A DNA stretch of 9,371 nucleotides from an uncultured Eubacteriales bacterium (GTDB lineage: Bacteria; Bacillota; Clostridia; Oscillospirales; CAG-272). Positions 1 through 5,828 of the stretch are shown here, piece by piece (within the stretch, counting starts at the first letter, position 1; the number at the start of each line of letters is the position of its first letter). The translations under genes and the position numbers were made by a program. The stretch is from assembly GCA_949286815.1 (NCBI GenBank), contig CASEEB010000329.1, positions 1-9,371 of the forward strand, in the 5' to 3' direction. The notes below the pieces were generated by a model, which saw nothing but the letters and a program-made list of their open reading frames with translations, did no database searches and was not told where the DNA came from.

Positions 1-288
1 TCTTACGATTCCGGAACATTTCATTATTCCCAAAAGAATCGCCACGTCAAATGCCGAGCCCTCTTTTTTTCTGTCCGCCGGGGCAAGATTCAGCATAAAC
101 GACATTTCCGGAAAGCGGTATCCGCTGTTAATACATGCCGTGCGCACCCTTTCCTTCGCTTCCTTGACTGCCGCGTCCGGAAGTCCCACCAACTCAAAAT
201 TCGGCAGTCTCGGCTGCGCGTCGGCTTCTACAGTTACTATGTACCCGTCAATTCCGAAAATTCCGGCGCAATATATAGCAGAAAGCAT
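1..288 (-). CDS. ComM/YifB-family Mg-chelatase-like AAA ATPase, N-terminal part (cut by window edge)
   Basis: This is the first 96 codons of a gene running off the left edge. The translation begins MLSAIYCAGIFGIDGYIV and carries the conserved blocks LPNFELVGLPDAAVKEAKER, NLAPADRKKEGSAFD and AILLGI. These match the N-terminal Lon/S5-like domain of the ComM/YifB family. Members are hexameric AAA+ ATPases; in Gram-negative bacteria ComM promotes branch migration during natural transformation, while the role in Firmicutes is less clear. The AAA and C-terminal domains lie outside the window. The ATG at 286-288 is preceded on the minus strand by CGGAGG (295-300) with a 6-base gap, which fixes the start. 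No strong promoter was found just upstream, so the gene may rely on a weak promoter in the AT-rich stretch at 300-370. Family assignment is confident; the exact cellular role is not. Confidence 0.93.
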   Translation of the reverse strand, partial: MLSAIYCAGIFGIDGYIVTVEADAQPRLPNFELVGLPDAAVKEAKERVRTACINSGYRFPEMSFMLNLAPADRKKEGSAFDVAILLGIMKCSGIVR

Positions 289-299
289 CTGATACCTCC

Positions 300-725
300 G
301 TAAATACTTCTGAGGATTTAATTAAATGCGCGATAATACAAAAATATAACTAAATTAAGACGTCCCTCTTCTTTTAGGCGGGCGCCATTTGATTTTTTCA
401 GCGGAGAAATACAATCTCCCGCCGAAAACGTTGAATGACGGGGCCTTGCCCCTTATTGAATGCCATACATGTTTTTTAACAATAAATTTACCAAATAAGC
501 ATTTCTTTTATTATAACATAGTAAGGCAAAAATTACAACATTTCGGCAATCATTATTTTGCACAAATTTTTTCATTTAATTTGTATATTTTTAATCTTGA
601 AAAAAATAAAAGTATCTGATATAATATAGAATGTAGTATATTATTTGTTTTCGGTATGGGCATTAATTTTCAAATCTTTTTTAAAATTATTTACAAAGTA
701 CGGGCAATATTGTCCGTATATTCTA
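300..725. other. Gene-free AT-rich intergenic region
   Basis: Apart from the hairpin element at 375-455, this stretch holds only AT-rich sequence. One open frame at 389-619 (plus, 76 codons) has no ribosome binding site, runs through the hairpins and gives a low-complexity F/Y/N/I-rich translation, so I do not call it a gene. It separates the minus-strand comM from the plus-strand promoter at 726, so it is a divergent intergenic region. Confidence 0.6.
375..455. repeat. Orphan hairpin-rich intergenic element
   Basis: This GC-rich island sits in an AT-rich, gene-free stretch. It contains GCGGAGA (401-407) pairing with TCTCCCGC (415-422, one bulged base), and a perfect GGGGC/GCCCC hairpin (440-444 with 448-452, 3-nt loop). 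GGCGGG (377-382) can pair with CCCGCC (418-423) as an alternative to the first stem. It is not a terminator for any visible gene: no plus-strand gene ends here, and comM starts to the left on the minus strand. A multicopy palindromic repeat or a small RNA are both possible. Strand is unknown. The pairing is seen directly; the 'repeat' label is inference. Confidence 0.4.
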
Positions 726-754
726 TTGACATTTCCGGTTTTTTGATGTATAAT
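726..754 (+). promoter_or_regulatory. Consensus sigma-A promoter for the structured leader and lipoprotein gene
   Basis: An exact TTGACA (726-731) and an exact TATAAT (749-754) are separated by 17 bases. Transcription should begin near 760-763. That puts the start about 215 bases ahead of the lipoprotein ATG at 980, so an unusually long leader is transcribed. Confidence 0.9.
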
Positions 755-770
755 CTATTATACCGAAAAT

Positions 771-960
771 ATGTTCAAGGCGTCACGGCGGTATGAAAAC
801 ATAATACGCAAACGGGCTCTGCCGTTTTGCGACAAAGCTTTTAATGTTTTCCCCGCGTATTTAATCGCCTTGGAGCTTTTTGATTAAATCAGCAGTGTTT
901 TAATTTATTAATCAAATCGGACACAAGCGATACATAAAAATCCGCCCGTATGTCCGAAAA
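771..960 (+). ncRNA. Structured 5' leader, candidate cis-regulatory RNA or small RNA
   Basis: Several perfect complementary arms lie between the promoter and the lipoprotein start. CAAGGCG (776-782) pairs with CGCCTTG (866-872), closing a domain of about 97 nt. Inside it, GAAAACAT (795-802) pairs with ATGTTTTC (844-851), AATACGC (803-809) pairs with GCGTATT (855-861), and a hairpin spans 808-830 (GCAAACGG with CCGTTTTGC, one bulge). The two inner long-range stems cross, so they are either alternatives or a pseudoknot. Downstream are a 9-bp stem TTTGATTAA/TTAATCAAA (879-887 with 908-916) and a 7-bp stem TCGGACA/TGTCCGA (917-923 with 951-957). I do not recognise it as a known riboswitch class. 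The pairing is seen directly; a regulatory role is inference. Confidence 0.5.
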
Positions 961-979
961 TCCCGCACGGAGGAATGAA

Positions 980-1816
980 ATGAAAAAATTATCAGCCATT
1001 ATTGCAACCGCTATATTGATTGTTTCTCTCGCATCCTGCGCCTCATCGCAAGGGGGAGATCTTACCTCAATCAACGATTACGTTGCACCCGATTATACTG
1101 TAAAGGCGGAAAACGGTACATTCACCTTTTCCGAAGGGCTCGGAGATACGGCAATTATTACCGATTACAGCGGAGTTTACACCGAGCATGAAGTCGTAAT
1201 TCCCGAAACAATTGAGTTTCAGGGCGGCGTTCGTACCGTCGTGGGTATCGGAGATGAAGCTTTTTATTACTGCACATCTGTAACGCGAATTCAAATTCCC
1301 GACACGGTAACCTCAATCGGCAAAAACGCGTTTTCCGGCTGCAACAAGCTTGCTTCAATAAATATTCCCGACGCGGTAACGTCTATCGGGAACGCGGCTT
1401 TTCAAGGATGTGAAAAGTTGCAGACAGTTAATTTCGGAAACGCATCCGAGCTTACGACACTCGGAAACTATGTATTTGCAGGTTGCACAAGCCTTTCAAA
1501 CATTACGCTCCCTTCCAAACTTGAAAGCATCGGAGACGCGGGATTTTGGGGATGTGAGTCGCTTACAAAAGTTGAAATGCCCGATTCGGTAAAGACTATA
1601 GGAAAAATGGCGTATTATTTCTGCACGGGTCTCAATACCCAGGACTGCATTGTACTCACCGCAAATATCGAAGAAATCGGTGAATTCGCGTTTTCATCCA
1701 CAAGAAAGGAATACATTTCCGCTCCCGAAGGTTCTTATGCCAAAGAATACGTTGATGCCATGATTGATAAAGAAGAACAAACCACCGAAGAAGAGACTTC
1801 GGAAATAACCGAATAA
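980..1816 (+). CDS. BspA-like leucine-rich-repeat lipoprotein
   Basis: This is a predicted surface lipoprotein of 278 residues. A short signal peptide (MKK, then a hydrophobic stretch to about residue 18) ends in the lipobox L-A-S-C, with Cys20 the expected lipid-modified residue after signal peptidase II cleavage. Residues about 88-240 carry tandem repeats of roughly 23 residues in the BspA/TpLRR (LRR_5) pattern: SIGKNAFSGCNKLASINIPD, then SIGNAAFQGCEKLQTV, LGNYVFAGCTSL, SIGDAGFWGCESLTKVEMPD and related units. The C-terminus is acidic (EEQTTEEETSE). Such repeats usually mediate protein or surface binding in gut and oral anaerobes; the ligand here is unknown. The start at 980 is chosen because GGAGG (969-973) lies 6 bases ahead and the signal peptide then begins properly. 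An upstream in-frame ATG at 950 would add a non-signal extension. It appears monocistronic, with a consensus promoter and a strong terminator. Confidence 0.92.
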   Translation: MKKLSAIIATAILIVSLASCASSQGGDLTSINDYVAPDYTVKAENGTFTFSEGLGDTAIITDYSGVYTEHEVVIPETIEFQGGVRTVVGIGDEAFYYCTSVTRIQIPDTVTSIGKNAFSGCNKLASINIPDAVTSIGNAAFQGCEKLQTVNFGNASELTTLGNYVFAGCTSLSNITLPSKLESIGDAGFWGCESLTKVEMPDSVKTIGKMAYYFCTGLNTQDCIVLTANIEEIGEFAFSSTRKEYISAPEGSYAKEYVDAMIDKEEQTTEEETSEITE

Positions 1817-1870
1817 ATATCTCCTCTCAGGATCATTTCCAAGGATATTATTTAAATACACTTTATACAT

Positions 1871-1915
1871 AATAAAGACCGGTTTAATCAAAATGAACCG
1901 GTCTTTATTTATTTT
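1871..1915 (+). terminator. Strong intrinsic terminator between convergent genes
   Basis: A perfect 14-bp stem (1871-1884 with 1896-1909) has an 11-base loop and is followed on the plus strand by a T-rich tail, so it ends the lipoprotein transcript. It also lies downstream of the minus-strand rbfA-nrnA pair. The minus-strand tail is less U-rich, so bidirectional use is likely but weaker in that direction. Confidence 0.92.
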
Positions 1916-1990
1916 ACTGTTTTCCGAAAAAAGCACGGCATAATATCTCATCATCTGACAGACACCGTTTGAATACCGAAAACAAAGCTT

Positions 1991-3022
1991 TTACTCCTCT
2001 TCACCGGCGTCCGTCGCGAACTTATTCTCAACCGCCGAGACAATTGTCATTTCCGCGGCAAGAATCGAATCCGAATTAAGCGTACAGCCTGACGCCCGCT
2101 CATGTCCGCCGCCGCCATAAAGAGCGCAAATCTCCGACACGTCAAAATCGGTTGACGAACGCATCGAAACCCTGAAACGGTTTTCTTCGGTTGGCTGTCT
2201 GATCGCGGCCGCCACCTCTACTCCCTTTACACACCTCGCGACATCAATCAGCGTTTCAAGGTTCTCATCCTCAGCCCCATACTGTTTCTTTAAATCATAC
2301 GGAAAAGTAATAACCGCGATTCTGCCGCCGCTGTACAGATTCATGCGTTCAAAACCCGCATGTTCCACCTGCATCTGCTTGAGAGTCTTTATTCCAAACA
2401 ATCTGTGGTTTATATCCGCGGAACGAACCCCTCTCTCTATGAGCTTCGCCGCAAGCATATGTGTAGACGGATGAACGTTATTATACCTGAAACATCCGGT
2501 ATCTGAACTTACCGCCATGTAAATGAGCTCGTTTACATCACCGGGCATCGGATCAATGCCGTTTGCCTTAGCCAATTCGGTTACAACGTCAAACAACACC
2601 TCACCGCACGAGGAAACTTCCGGCAAAACATAGCTGTCAGCATAGATTGTGCCCTTTCCGTGATGATCTATCATAAGATTTATTTTACCGCCATAAGTTT
2701 CATAAAGCGCGCCGAGCTGTGACGGGGCAGCGGTATCCACGGAAACTATAAAGTCCGGCTCAAAGCCGACAGGAACAGCTTCGGGAAGCGCGCTTGCCTG
2801 ATATTTTTCCATGGCGAACATAAGTCTTTCCGGAACCTCATCGGCACAGATACACCACGCTTTCTTTCCTATGCTTTCAAGCATTCGGCGCAGAGCAAAC
2901 GCTGAACCGACAGAATCCCCGTCGGGATGAACATGGAACAAAATAAGCGCATTGTTGCACATGCAGAGCATATCAGTCACCTCGACGAGCGACAAACTCC
3001 TGTATCCGTCGGTTTCAGTCAT
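1991..3022 (-). CDS. nrnA: NrnA-type DHH/DHHA1 phosphoesterase (oligoribonuclease / pAp phosphatase)
   Basis: This is a cytoplasmic DHH-superfamily phosphoesterase of 343 residues, close to the usual family length of about 310-340. Motif I reads HVHPDGDSVGSA (residues about 30-41), motif II SVDTA (Asp96), motif III IDHHGKG (Asp119-His120-His121) and motif IV SSDTG (Asp174), together building the Mn-binding site. The C-terminal DHHA1 substrate motif GGGGHERASG is at about 303-312. NrnA proteins degrade short RNA oligonucleotides and dephosphorylate pAp from sulfur and acyl-carrier metabolism. The gene follows rbfA, a common Firmicutes pairing. I chose the ATG at 3022 because GGGGAG lies 7 bases ahead; it overlaps the rbfA stop (ATGACTGA). 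An in-frame ATG at 3046 would give 351 residues but lacks a well-placed ribosome binding site. Confidence 0.93.
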   Translation of the reverse strand: MTETDGYRSLSLVEVTDMLCMCNNALILFHVHPDGDSVGSAFALRRMLESIGKKAWCICADEVPERLMFAMEKYQASALPEAVPVGFEPDFIVSVDTAAPSQLGALYETYGGKINLMIDHHGKGTIYADSYVLPEVSSCGEVLFDVVTELAKANGIDPMPGDVNELIYMAVSSDTGCFRYNNVHPSTHMLAAKLIERGVRSADINHRLFGIKTLKQMQVEHAGFERMNLYSGGRIAVITFPYDLKKQYGAEDENLETLIDVARCVKGVEVAAAIRQPTEENRFRVSMRSSTDFDVSEICALYGGGGHERASGCTLNSDSILAAEMTIVSAVENKFATDAGEEE

Positions 3023-3386
3023 CGTCTTTCTCCCCGTCTTCTTCATCGGAATATGTTATGCCCTCGAGTATCCTGGCGATTTTTGCCCCGTGCTCTATCG
3101 AATCATCCTCAATAAAAGTAAGTTCGGGCGTAATCCTCAGATTCATATTTTTTGCGATTTGTCCTCTGATATATCCGGATGCCGCCTTAAGACCCGCTTT
3201 TACTTCCTTTTTATCCCCGGAAAAAAGCGAATAATAAATCTTCGCGTATTTCAAGTCCGGAGTAACCTGCGCCGCCGTAACGCTTATAAACGCTTCGCTT
3301 ACTCTGGGGTCCTTTACATTTCTCAATATCAACGCAATTTCCTTTTGCATTTCCTCATTTATTCTGTCTCTTCTGTATTTAGCCAT
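3015..3386 (-). CDS. rbfA: Ribosome-binding factor A
   Basis: RbfA is a small KH-fold protein that binds the 30S subunit and assists late 16S rRNA maturation, including 5'-end processing and cold adaptation. The 123-residue product has the family hallmarks: RINEEMQKEIALILRNVKDP at the N-terminus, SVTAAQVTPDLKYAKIYYS centrally, and LRITPELTFIEDDSIEHGAK near the end, followed by an acidic tail (DEEDGEKDDD). Length is typical. The start is supported by GAAAGG a few bases upstream. The stop overlaps the nrnA start by 8 bases, so the two are probably translated in coupling. In most Clostridia rbfA sits directly after infB in the nusA-infB operon. Here about 200 non-coding bases and an unrelated gene precede it, so it must have its own promoter, which I could not place confidently. 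Confidence 0.96.
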   Translation of the reverse strand: MAKYRRDRINEEMQKEIALILRNVKDPRVSEAFISVTAAQVTPDLKYAKIYYSLFSGDKKEVKAGLKAASGYIRGQIAKNMNLRITPELTFIEDDSIEHGAKIARILEGITYSDEEDGEKDDD

Positions 3387-3496
3387 ATCTATCCTTTCAT
3401 TTACACATGCGCTTTCATAATATGCATATTACAATATTATCGCGCACAAAAAACATTATTTAAACATAAATAATCAAATATCCTTTTATTCTGTTC

Positions 3497-3555
3497 GCGC
3501 CGTCTGTTGCGGCATGAGAGATTAAACCGGCGCTGAAAATCGGATATTAAGTCCT
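3497..3555. other. Intergenic inverted repeats of uncertain role
   Basis: In the gene-free gap between rbfA and the 304-residue gene, GCGCCG (3497-3502) is complementary to CGGCGC (3528-3533), enclosing a 25-base loop. A shorter composite stem, GCTGA/TCAGC, lies just beyond. Neither is followed by a clear T-run on either strand, so I do not call a terminator. Nothing else recognisable was seen between 3387 and 3587. Confidence 0.3.
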
Positions 3556-3587
3556 CAGCTTAAAAGACGTACGACATATGCGCTATG

Positions 3588-4502
3588 TTATAAATCCAAT
3601 TCAAAAAACAATTGATTTTTCACTCCGGTCTGCCCTATATCAGGGTAAAACGGAACAAAGCTTACTTTCACTTGTCTGTCAACAATCTTGAACCCGTACA
3701 GAACATCCATACCCGATGAAAGCGCTTCGAGATATTTCAAGCCTGAATCGTCATAACTGTCGTTATACAAATCAAAAACCATGTCGATGTAAAAATAGTC
3801 CTTTTTGGGTCTGATAAGTACTTCGGCGCTTCTATTCGCCGCGTATCTTCTCGCGAACATAAAAACTATAAATAACGCCAAAGCACAAAAGCCTTCCGAA
3901 AAGATAACATCAGTCCGGACAAACTTATCCGTCAAGTCACGAGGCTCTGTTTTTAAATCCGCATTTATATAGCAAATCCCCGCCACTTCTTTTAATATTT
4001 TTCCGAGCAACTCTGAATCTTCAGCCATTTCGGGCTTTAGCCGGTGTATACTCCCGTATCTGTACAAAAAATCGGTTACATAAGAATATACATTTGTTTC
4101 AATCAGACCCGGATCGGACGAAGTCAGTTGCGCCGAACCCGAAACCTCAACGCCGGTGATCTCCCGTATAACGCCACAGACATCTGCCGCAGGCATTAAA
4201 AAAACTACCGCGAGGCAAACATGACAGGAAAATACAAAATCCCGAAGAAAGAGAACTGCTCTTCGTTTTTTCGAATCTACCGCAAGCACCGATCTTTTGC
4301 CGTACTCAAACAGGCTTTCTGATAGAAAATCCTTTTCCTCATCCGAAAATTCTATAATATCAAAAAAATTTACGCCATGGCGTGCGGCTGTATTTCCCGA
4401 ACGGAATTCGACAATCGTTCCCATATCGGCGCTGTTCATTGAAAATATATAAAATTCATCTTTTATCTCAAACGAACGCTTTTCAAAAAATCTGTTGCTC
4501 AT
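3588..4502 (-). CDS. Uncharacterised protein, possibly with a degenerate histidine-kinase-type ATPase fold
   Basis: I do not recognise this 304-residue protein with certainty. There is no signal peptide. It has hydrophobic stretches around CHVCLAVVFLMPAADVCGVI (about 93-112) and FCALALFIVFMFARRYA (about 205-221), which read more like buried helices than clean membrane spans. The segment from DKFVRTDVIFSEGF through ARRYAANRSAEVLI, then alternating strands and a C-terminal VSFVPF stretch, is reminiscent of the N-box helix and beta-strands of GHKL ATPases. However, no G1 (DxGxG) or other ATP-lid glycine box is visible, so catalysis is doubtful. I chose the ATG at 4502 because GGAAG lies about 6 bases upstream; a TTG at 4514 has no ribosome binding site. 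It appears monocistronic, with a possible promoter at 4596-4624. Codon and base usage look like the neighbours. Real gene: confident. Function: unknown. Confidence 0.8.
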   Translation of the reverse strand: MSNRFFEKRSFEIKDEFYIFSMNSADMGTIVEFRSGNTAARHGVNFFDIIEFSDEEKDFLSESLFEYGKRSVLAVDSKKRRAVLFLRDFVFSCHVCLAVVFLMPAADVCGVIREITGVEVSGSAQLTSSDPGLIETNVYSYVTDFLYRYGSIHRLKPEMAEDSELLGKILKEVAGICYINADLKTEPRDLTDKFVRTDVIFSEGFCALALFIVFMFARRYAANRSAEVLIRPKKDYFYIDMVFDLYNDSYDDSGLKYLEALSSGMDVLYGFKIVDRQVKVSFVPFYPDIGQTGVKNQLFFELDL

Positions 4503-4595
4503 GATGTCTTCCAATCGGATTTTTTACATAATAGAATTTTTATTTTATATAACAAATATAACCCGGGCAGTTCCGCGAAACCGTATATACAGATG

Positions 4596-4624
4596 ATATA
4601 ATGAAATTTGCCTGATTTTTTCAA
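4596..4624 (-). promoter_or_regulatory. Probable promoter of the 304-residue gene
   Basis: On the minus strand, TTGAAA (4619-4624) is followed after 17 bases by TTATAT (4596-4601), or after 18 bases by TATATC. It lies about 95 bases ahead of the ATG at 4502. The match is good at -35 and moderate at -10. Confidence 0.5.
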
Positions 4625-4655
4625 GCGGTATACATTTTACCATAAGTATATAGTC

Positions 4656-4670
4656 TTATAACAGTTATAA
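4656..4670. promoter_or_regulatory. Perfect 15-bp palindrome, candidate operator
   Basis: TTATAAC-A-GTTATAA is an uninterrupted 7+1+7 inverted repeat, located about 30 bases upstream of the -35 box of the probable promoter at 4596-4624 and about 35 bases beyond the lipase stop. Size and symmetry suit a dimeric regulator site, but AT-rich palindromes arise by chance, and no regulator is identified. Confidence 0.3.
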
Positions 4671-4705
4671 ATACAGAACCTTTCACGCTGTACACATTAA
4701 TTATA

Positions 4706-5422
4706 TTATATTTTCCCCTGTTTGTCAATAGAATCACTGCCAATTGAAAGATATATTACAGACTTACCGATCAACGACGACAACTCCGAAAGGTAATTTT
4801 CCGCCATATGAGCCTCGGTACCCGAATAATTTCCCATCTTTCCGATCTCCACTAAATTTCCCACATGTCTGTATCCGGTTATATACGGAGGCAGATGGGT
4901 CACAATATCGTCAAGATTTCGCACAACATAAAAATTTTTCCATATTTGATTTTCATTCTTCACGTTCCCCCAAATCACCCGAGGACAGCCGAAGCCGTAT
5001 CCGTAAACCCTGCCTTTAAATTTGGGATATTCATCCTCAATATATTCATGACACAGTAAAGCCAGAGCGGCGCCGTGACTGTATCCGACAATATAAATCT
5101 GTACCGCATTCGTATTCCGAAGGATCTTATCTATGTGCGGCTGTATGCTGTTCCATACCTTTAAAAAACCTTCATGACAATAAAATGAAATATCACCCCT
5201 TTTCACCGGCACGGCATGATAGCTCAGATTATTTTGCCAGTCCTCATATCCGTTGCTCTTTTCAAAATATATGTACAAAATTCCGTTTCTGTCTTCACAG
5301 GCATAGCTTCCGCTGTTTTCCACATTCGTATATTTGGCCGTAAGGCATTCATTGAATAAATCGTACATCATTCCATAATCTTGACTCTCGCTCGAATTTA
5401 CCGTATTATATTTATTAGGCAT
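4706..5422 (-). CDS. Class-3-type lipase/esterase, cytoplasmic
   Basis: This is a 238-residue alpha/beta hydrolase of the lipase class 3 (PF01764) type. The nucleophile elbow is IVGYSHGAALAL with Ser115 (G-x-S-x-G). The strand after it carries the typical FGCPRV segment (about 144-149). The acid is probably Asp171 or Asp172 in RNLDDIVTHLPP, and the base His205 (AHMAENYL) or His186 (GYRHVGN). Substrates in the family are acylglycerols or other esters; the substrate here cannot be told from sequence. There is no signal peptide, unlike secreted class-3 lipases, so it should act inside the cell. The start has GGGGGA upstream with about 7 bases spacing. It is flanked by an unknown protein and a small membrane peptide on the same strand, without tight spacing, so an operon is not evident. 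Family assignment is good; the catalytic triad is partly inferred. Confidence 0.88.
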   Translation of the reverse strand: MPNKYNTVNSSESQDYGMMYDLFNECLTAKYTNVENSGSYACEDRNGILYIYFEKSNGYEDWQNNLSYHAVPVKRGDISFYCHEGFLKVWNSIQPHIDKILRNTNAVQIYIVGYSHGAALALLCHEYIEDEYPKFKGRVYGYGFGCPRVIWGNVKNENQIWKNFYVVRNLDDIVTHLPPYITGYRHVGNLVEIGKMGNYSGTEAHMAENYLSELSSLIGKSVIYLSIGSDSIDKQGKI

Positions 5423-5492
5423 GTCTGTTCCCCCATATTATTTCAAATATATATCAGCCGACATTAATCGACTATATACACATAATATGCAA

Positions 5493-5509
5493 AAACAGAG
5501 CAACTGTTT
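5493..5509 (-). terminator. Possible weak terminator after the 34-residue membrane peptide
   Basis: On the minus strand AAACAG and CTGTTT form a 6-bp stem around a 5-base loop, directly at the stop codon of the small gene and followed by further T residues (CTGTTTTTG). The stem is AT-rich, so termination would be inefficient and read-through into the lipase gene is possible. The lipase has no clear promoter of its own, which makes read-through relevant. Confidence 0.4.
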
Positions 5510-5612
5510 ATCTGTCCCGTTTTTTCGCAATAACCTTTGACAAAACAGCTATAACCGCCATGACCGACAGAAAAATAAGCGGTCTGGCATTCTCGATTAT
5601 CTGTCCAAGCAT
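5508..5612 (-). CDS. Small single-pass membrane peptide (34 residues)
   Basis: The peptide starts MLGQIIENARPLIFLSVM, continues with AVIAVLSKVIA and ends KKRDR. It therefore has a short N-terminal segment, one hydrophobic helix of about 19 residues (roughly 11-29) and a basic tail, which predicts a single membrane span with the tail in the cytoplasm. The ATG at 5612 is preceded by GAGGT with about 8 bases spacing, a good ribosome binding site. A plausible promoter (TTGTCA-17-TATATA) lies about 120 bases upstream. The open frame extends upstream to 5759, but that extension lacks a ribosome binding site and overlaps the promoter, so I take the short form. Similar peptides act as membrane regulators, toxins or accessory subunits; nothing here selects among these. 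No antitoxin-like partner gene was seen next to it. Confidence 0.6.
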   Translation of the reverse strand: MLGQIIENARPLIFLSVMAVIAVLSKVIAKKRDR

Positions 5613-5730
5613 AACACAACACCTCAAGATACAACCAATACGGAATTTAACCCGAATACCCATTAAAGATATTTCAAGTGTAAAATATTTTATTCCGCAA
5701 ATTGTCTTTTTATGAATGAAAAAGCTTGTA

Positions 5731-5759
5731 TATATATGGAAGTGCTCGTTTTTTGACAA
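5731..5759 (-). promoter_or_regulatory. Probable promoter of the small membrane peptide gene
   Basis: On the minus strand TTGTCA (5754-5759) and TATATA (5731-5736) are separated by 17 bases. The -35 box differs from consensus at one base. Transcription would start near 5724, leaving an approximately 110-base leader before the ATG at 5612. Confidence 0.5.
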
Positions 5760-5769
5760 TATAAAATGT

Positions 5770-5805
5770 ACACAAAAACAAAGCGGGCCGTATATAACAG
5801 CCCGC
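5770..5805 (-). terminator. Intrinsic terminator of the CmpB / shikimate-kinase-like operon
   Basis: On the minus strand GCGGGC and GCCCGC (5800-5805 with 5783-5788) form a 6-bp GC-rich stem with an 11-base loop. It is followed by TTTGTTTTTGT, a U-rich tail. It lies about 25 bases after the stop codon at 5829. Confidence 0.88.
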
Positions 5806-5828
5806 GATACAATCCGACTTTTTATATT

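Noticed and set aside
389..619. Plus-strand open frame of 76 codons
   Set aside because: It has no ribosome binding site, low-complexity F/Y/N/I-rich translation, and runs through the hairpin element.
761..875. Cyclic-di-GMP (GEMM), purine or preQ1 riboswitch, or 6S RNA
   Set aside because: Local similarities such as GCAAAC and CAAAGC are present, but the remaining conserved blocks of these classes and the 6S size are not matched by eye.
950..979. Upstream ATG extending the lipoprotein by 10 residues
   Set aside because: It would hide the signal peptide behind a charged extension, overlaps the TGTCCGA stem arm, and lacks a ribosome binding site; 980 has GGAGG at proper spacing.
1694..1954. 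Minus-strand open frame across the lipoprotein 3' end
   Set aside because: It is antisense to a confident gene and crosses the strong terminator.
2952..3473. Plus-strand open frame of 173 codons
   Set aside because: It is antisense to rbfA and nrnA, both clear family members, and shows no family motif.
3497..3533. Terminator after the 304-residue gene
   Set aside because: The GCGCCG/CGGCGC arms enclose a long loop and no T-run follows on either strand.
5613..5759. Long (83-residue) form of the small membrane peptide
   Set aside because: The extension overlaps the promoter-like sequence and has no ribosome binding site; the ATG at 5612 has GAGGT at good spacing.
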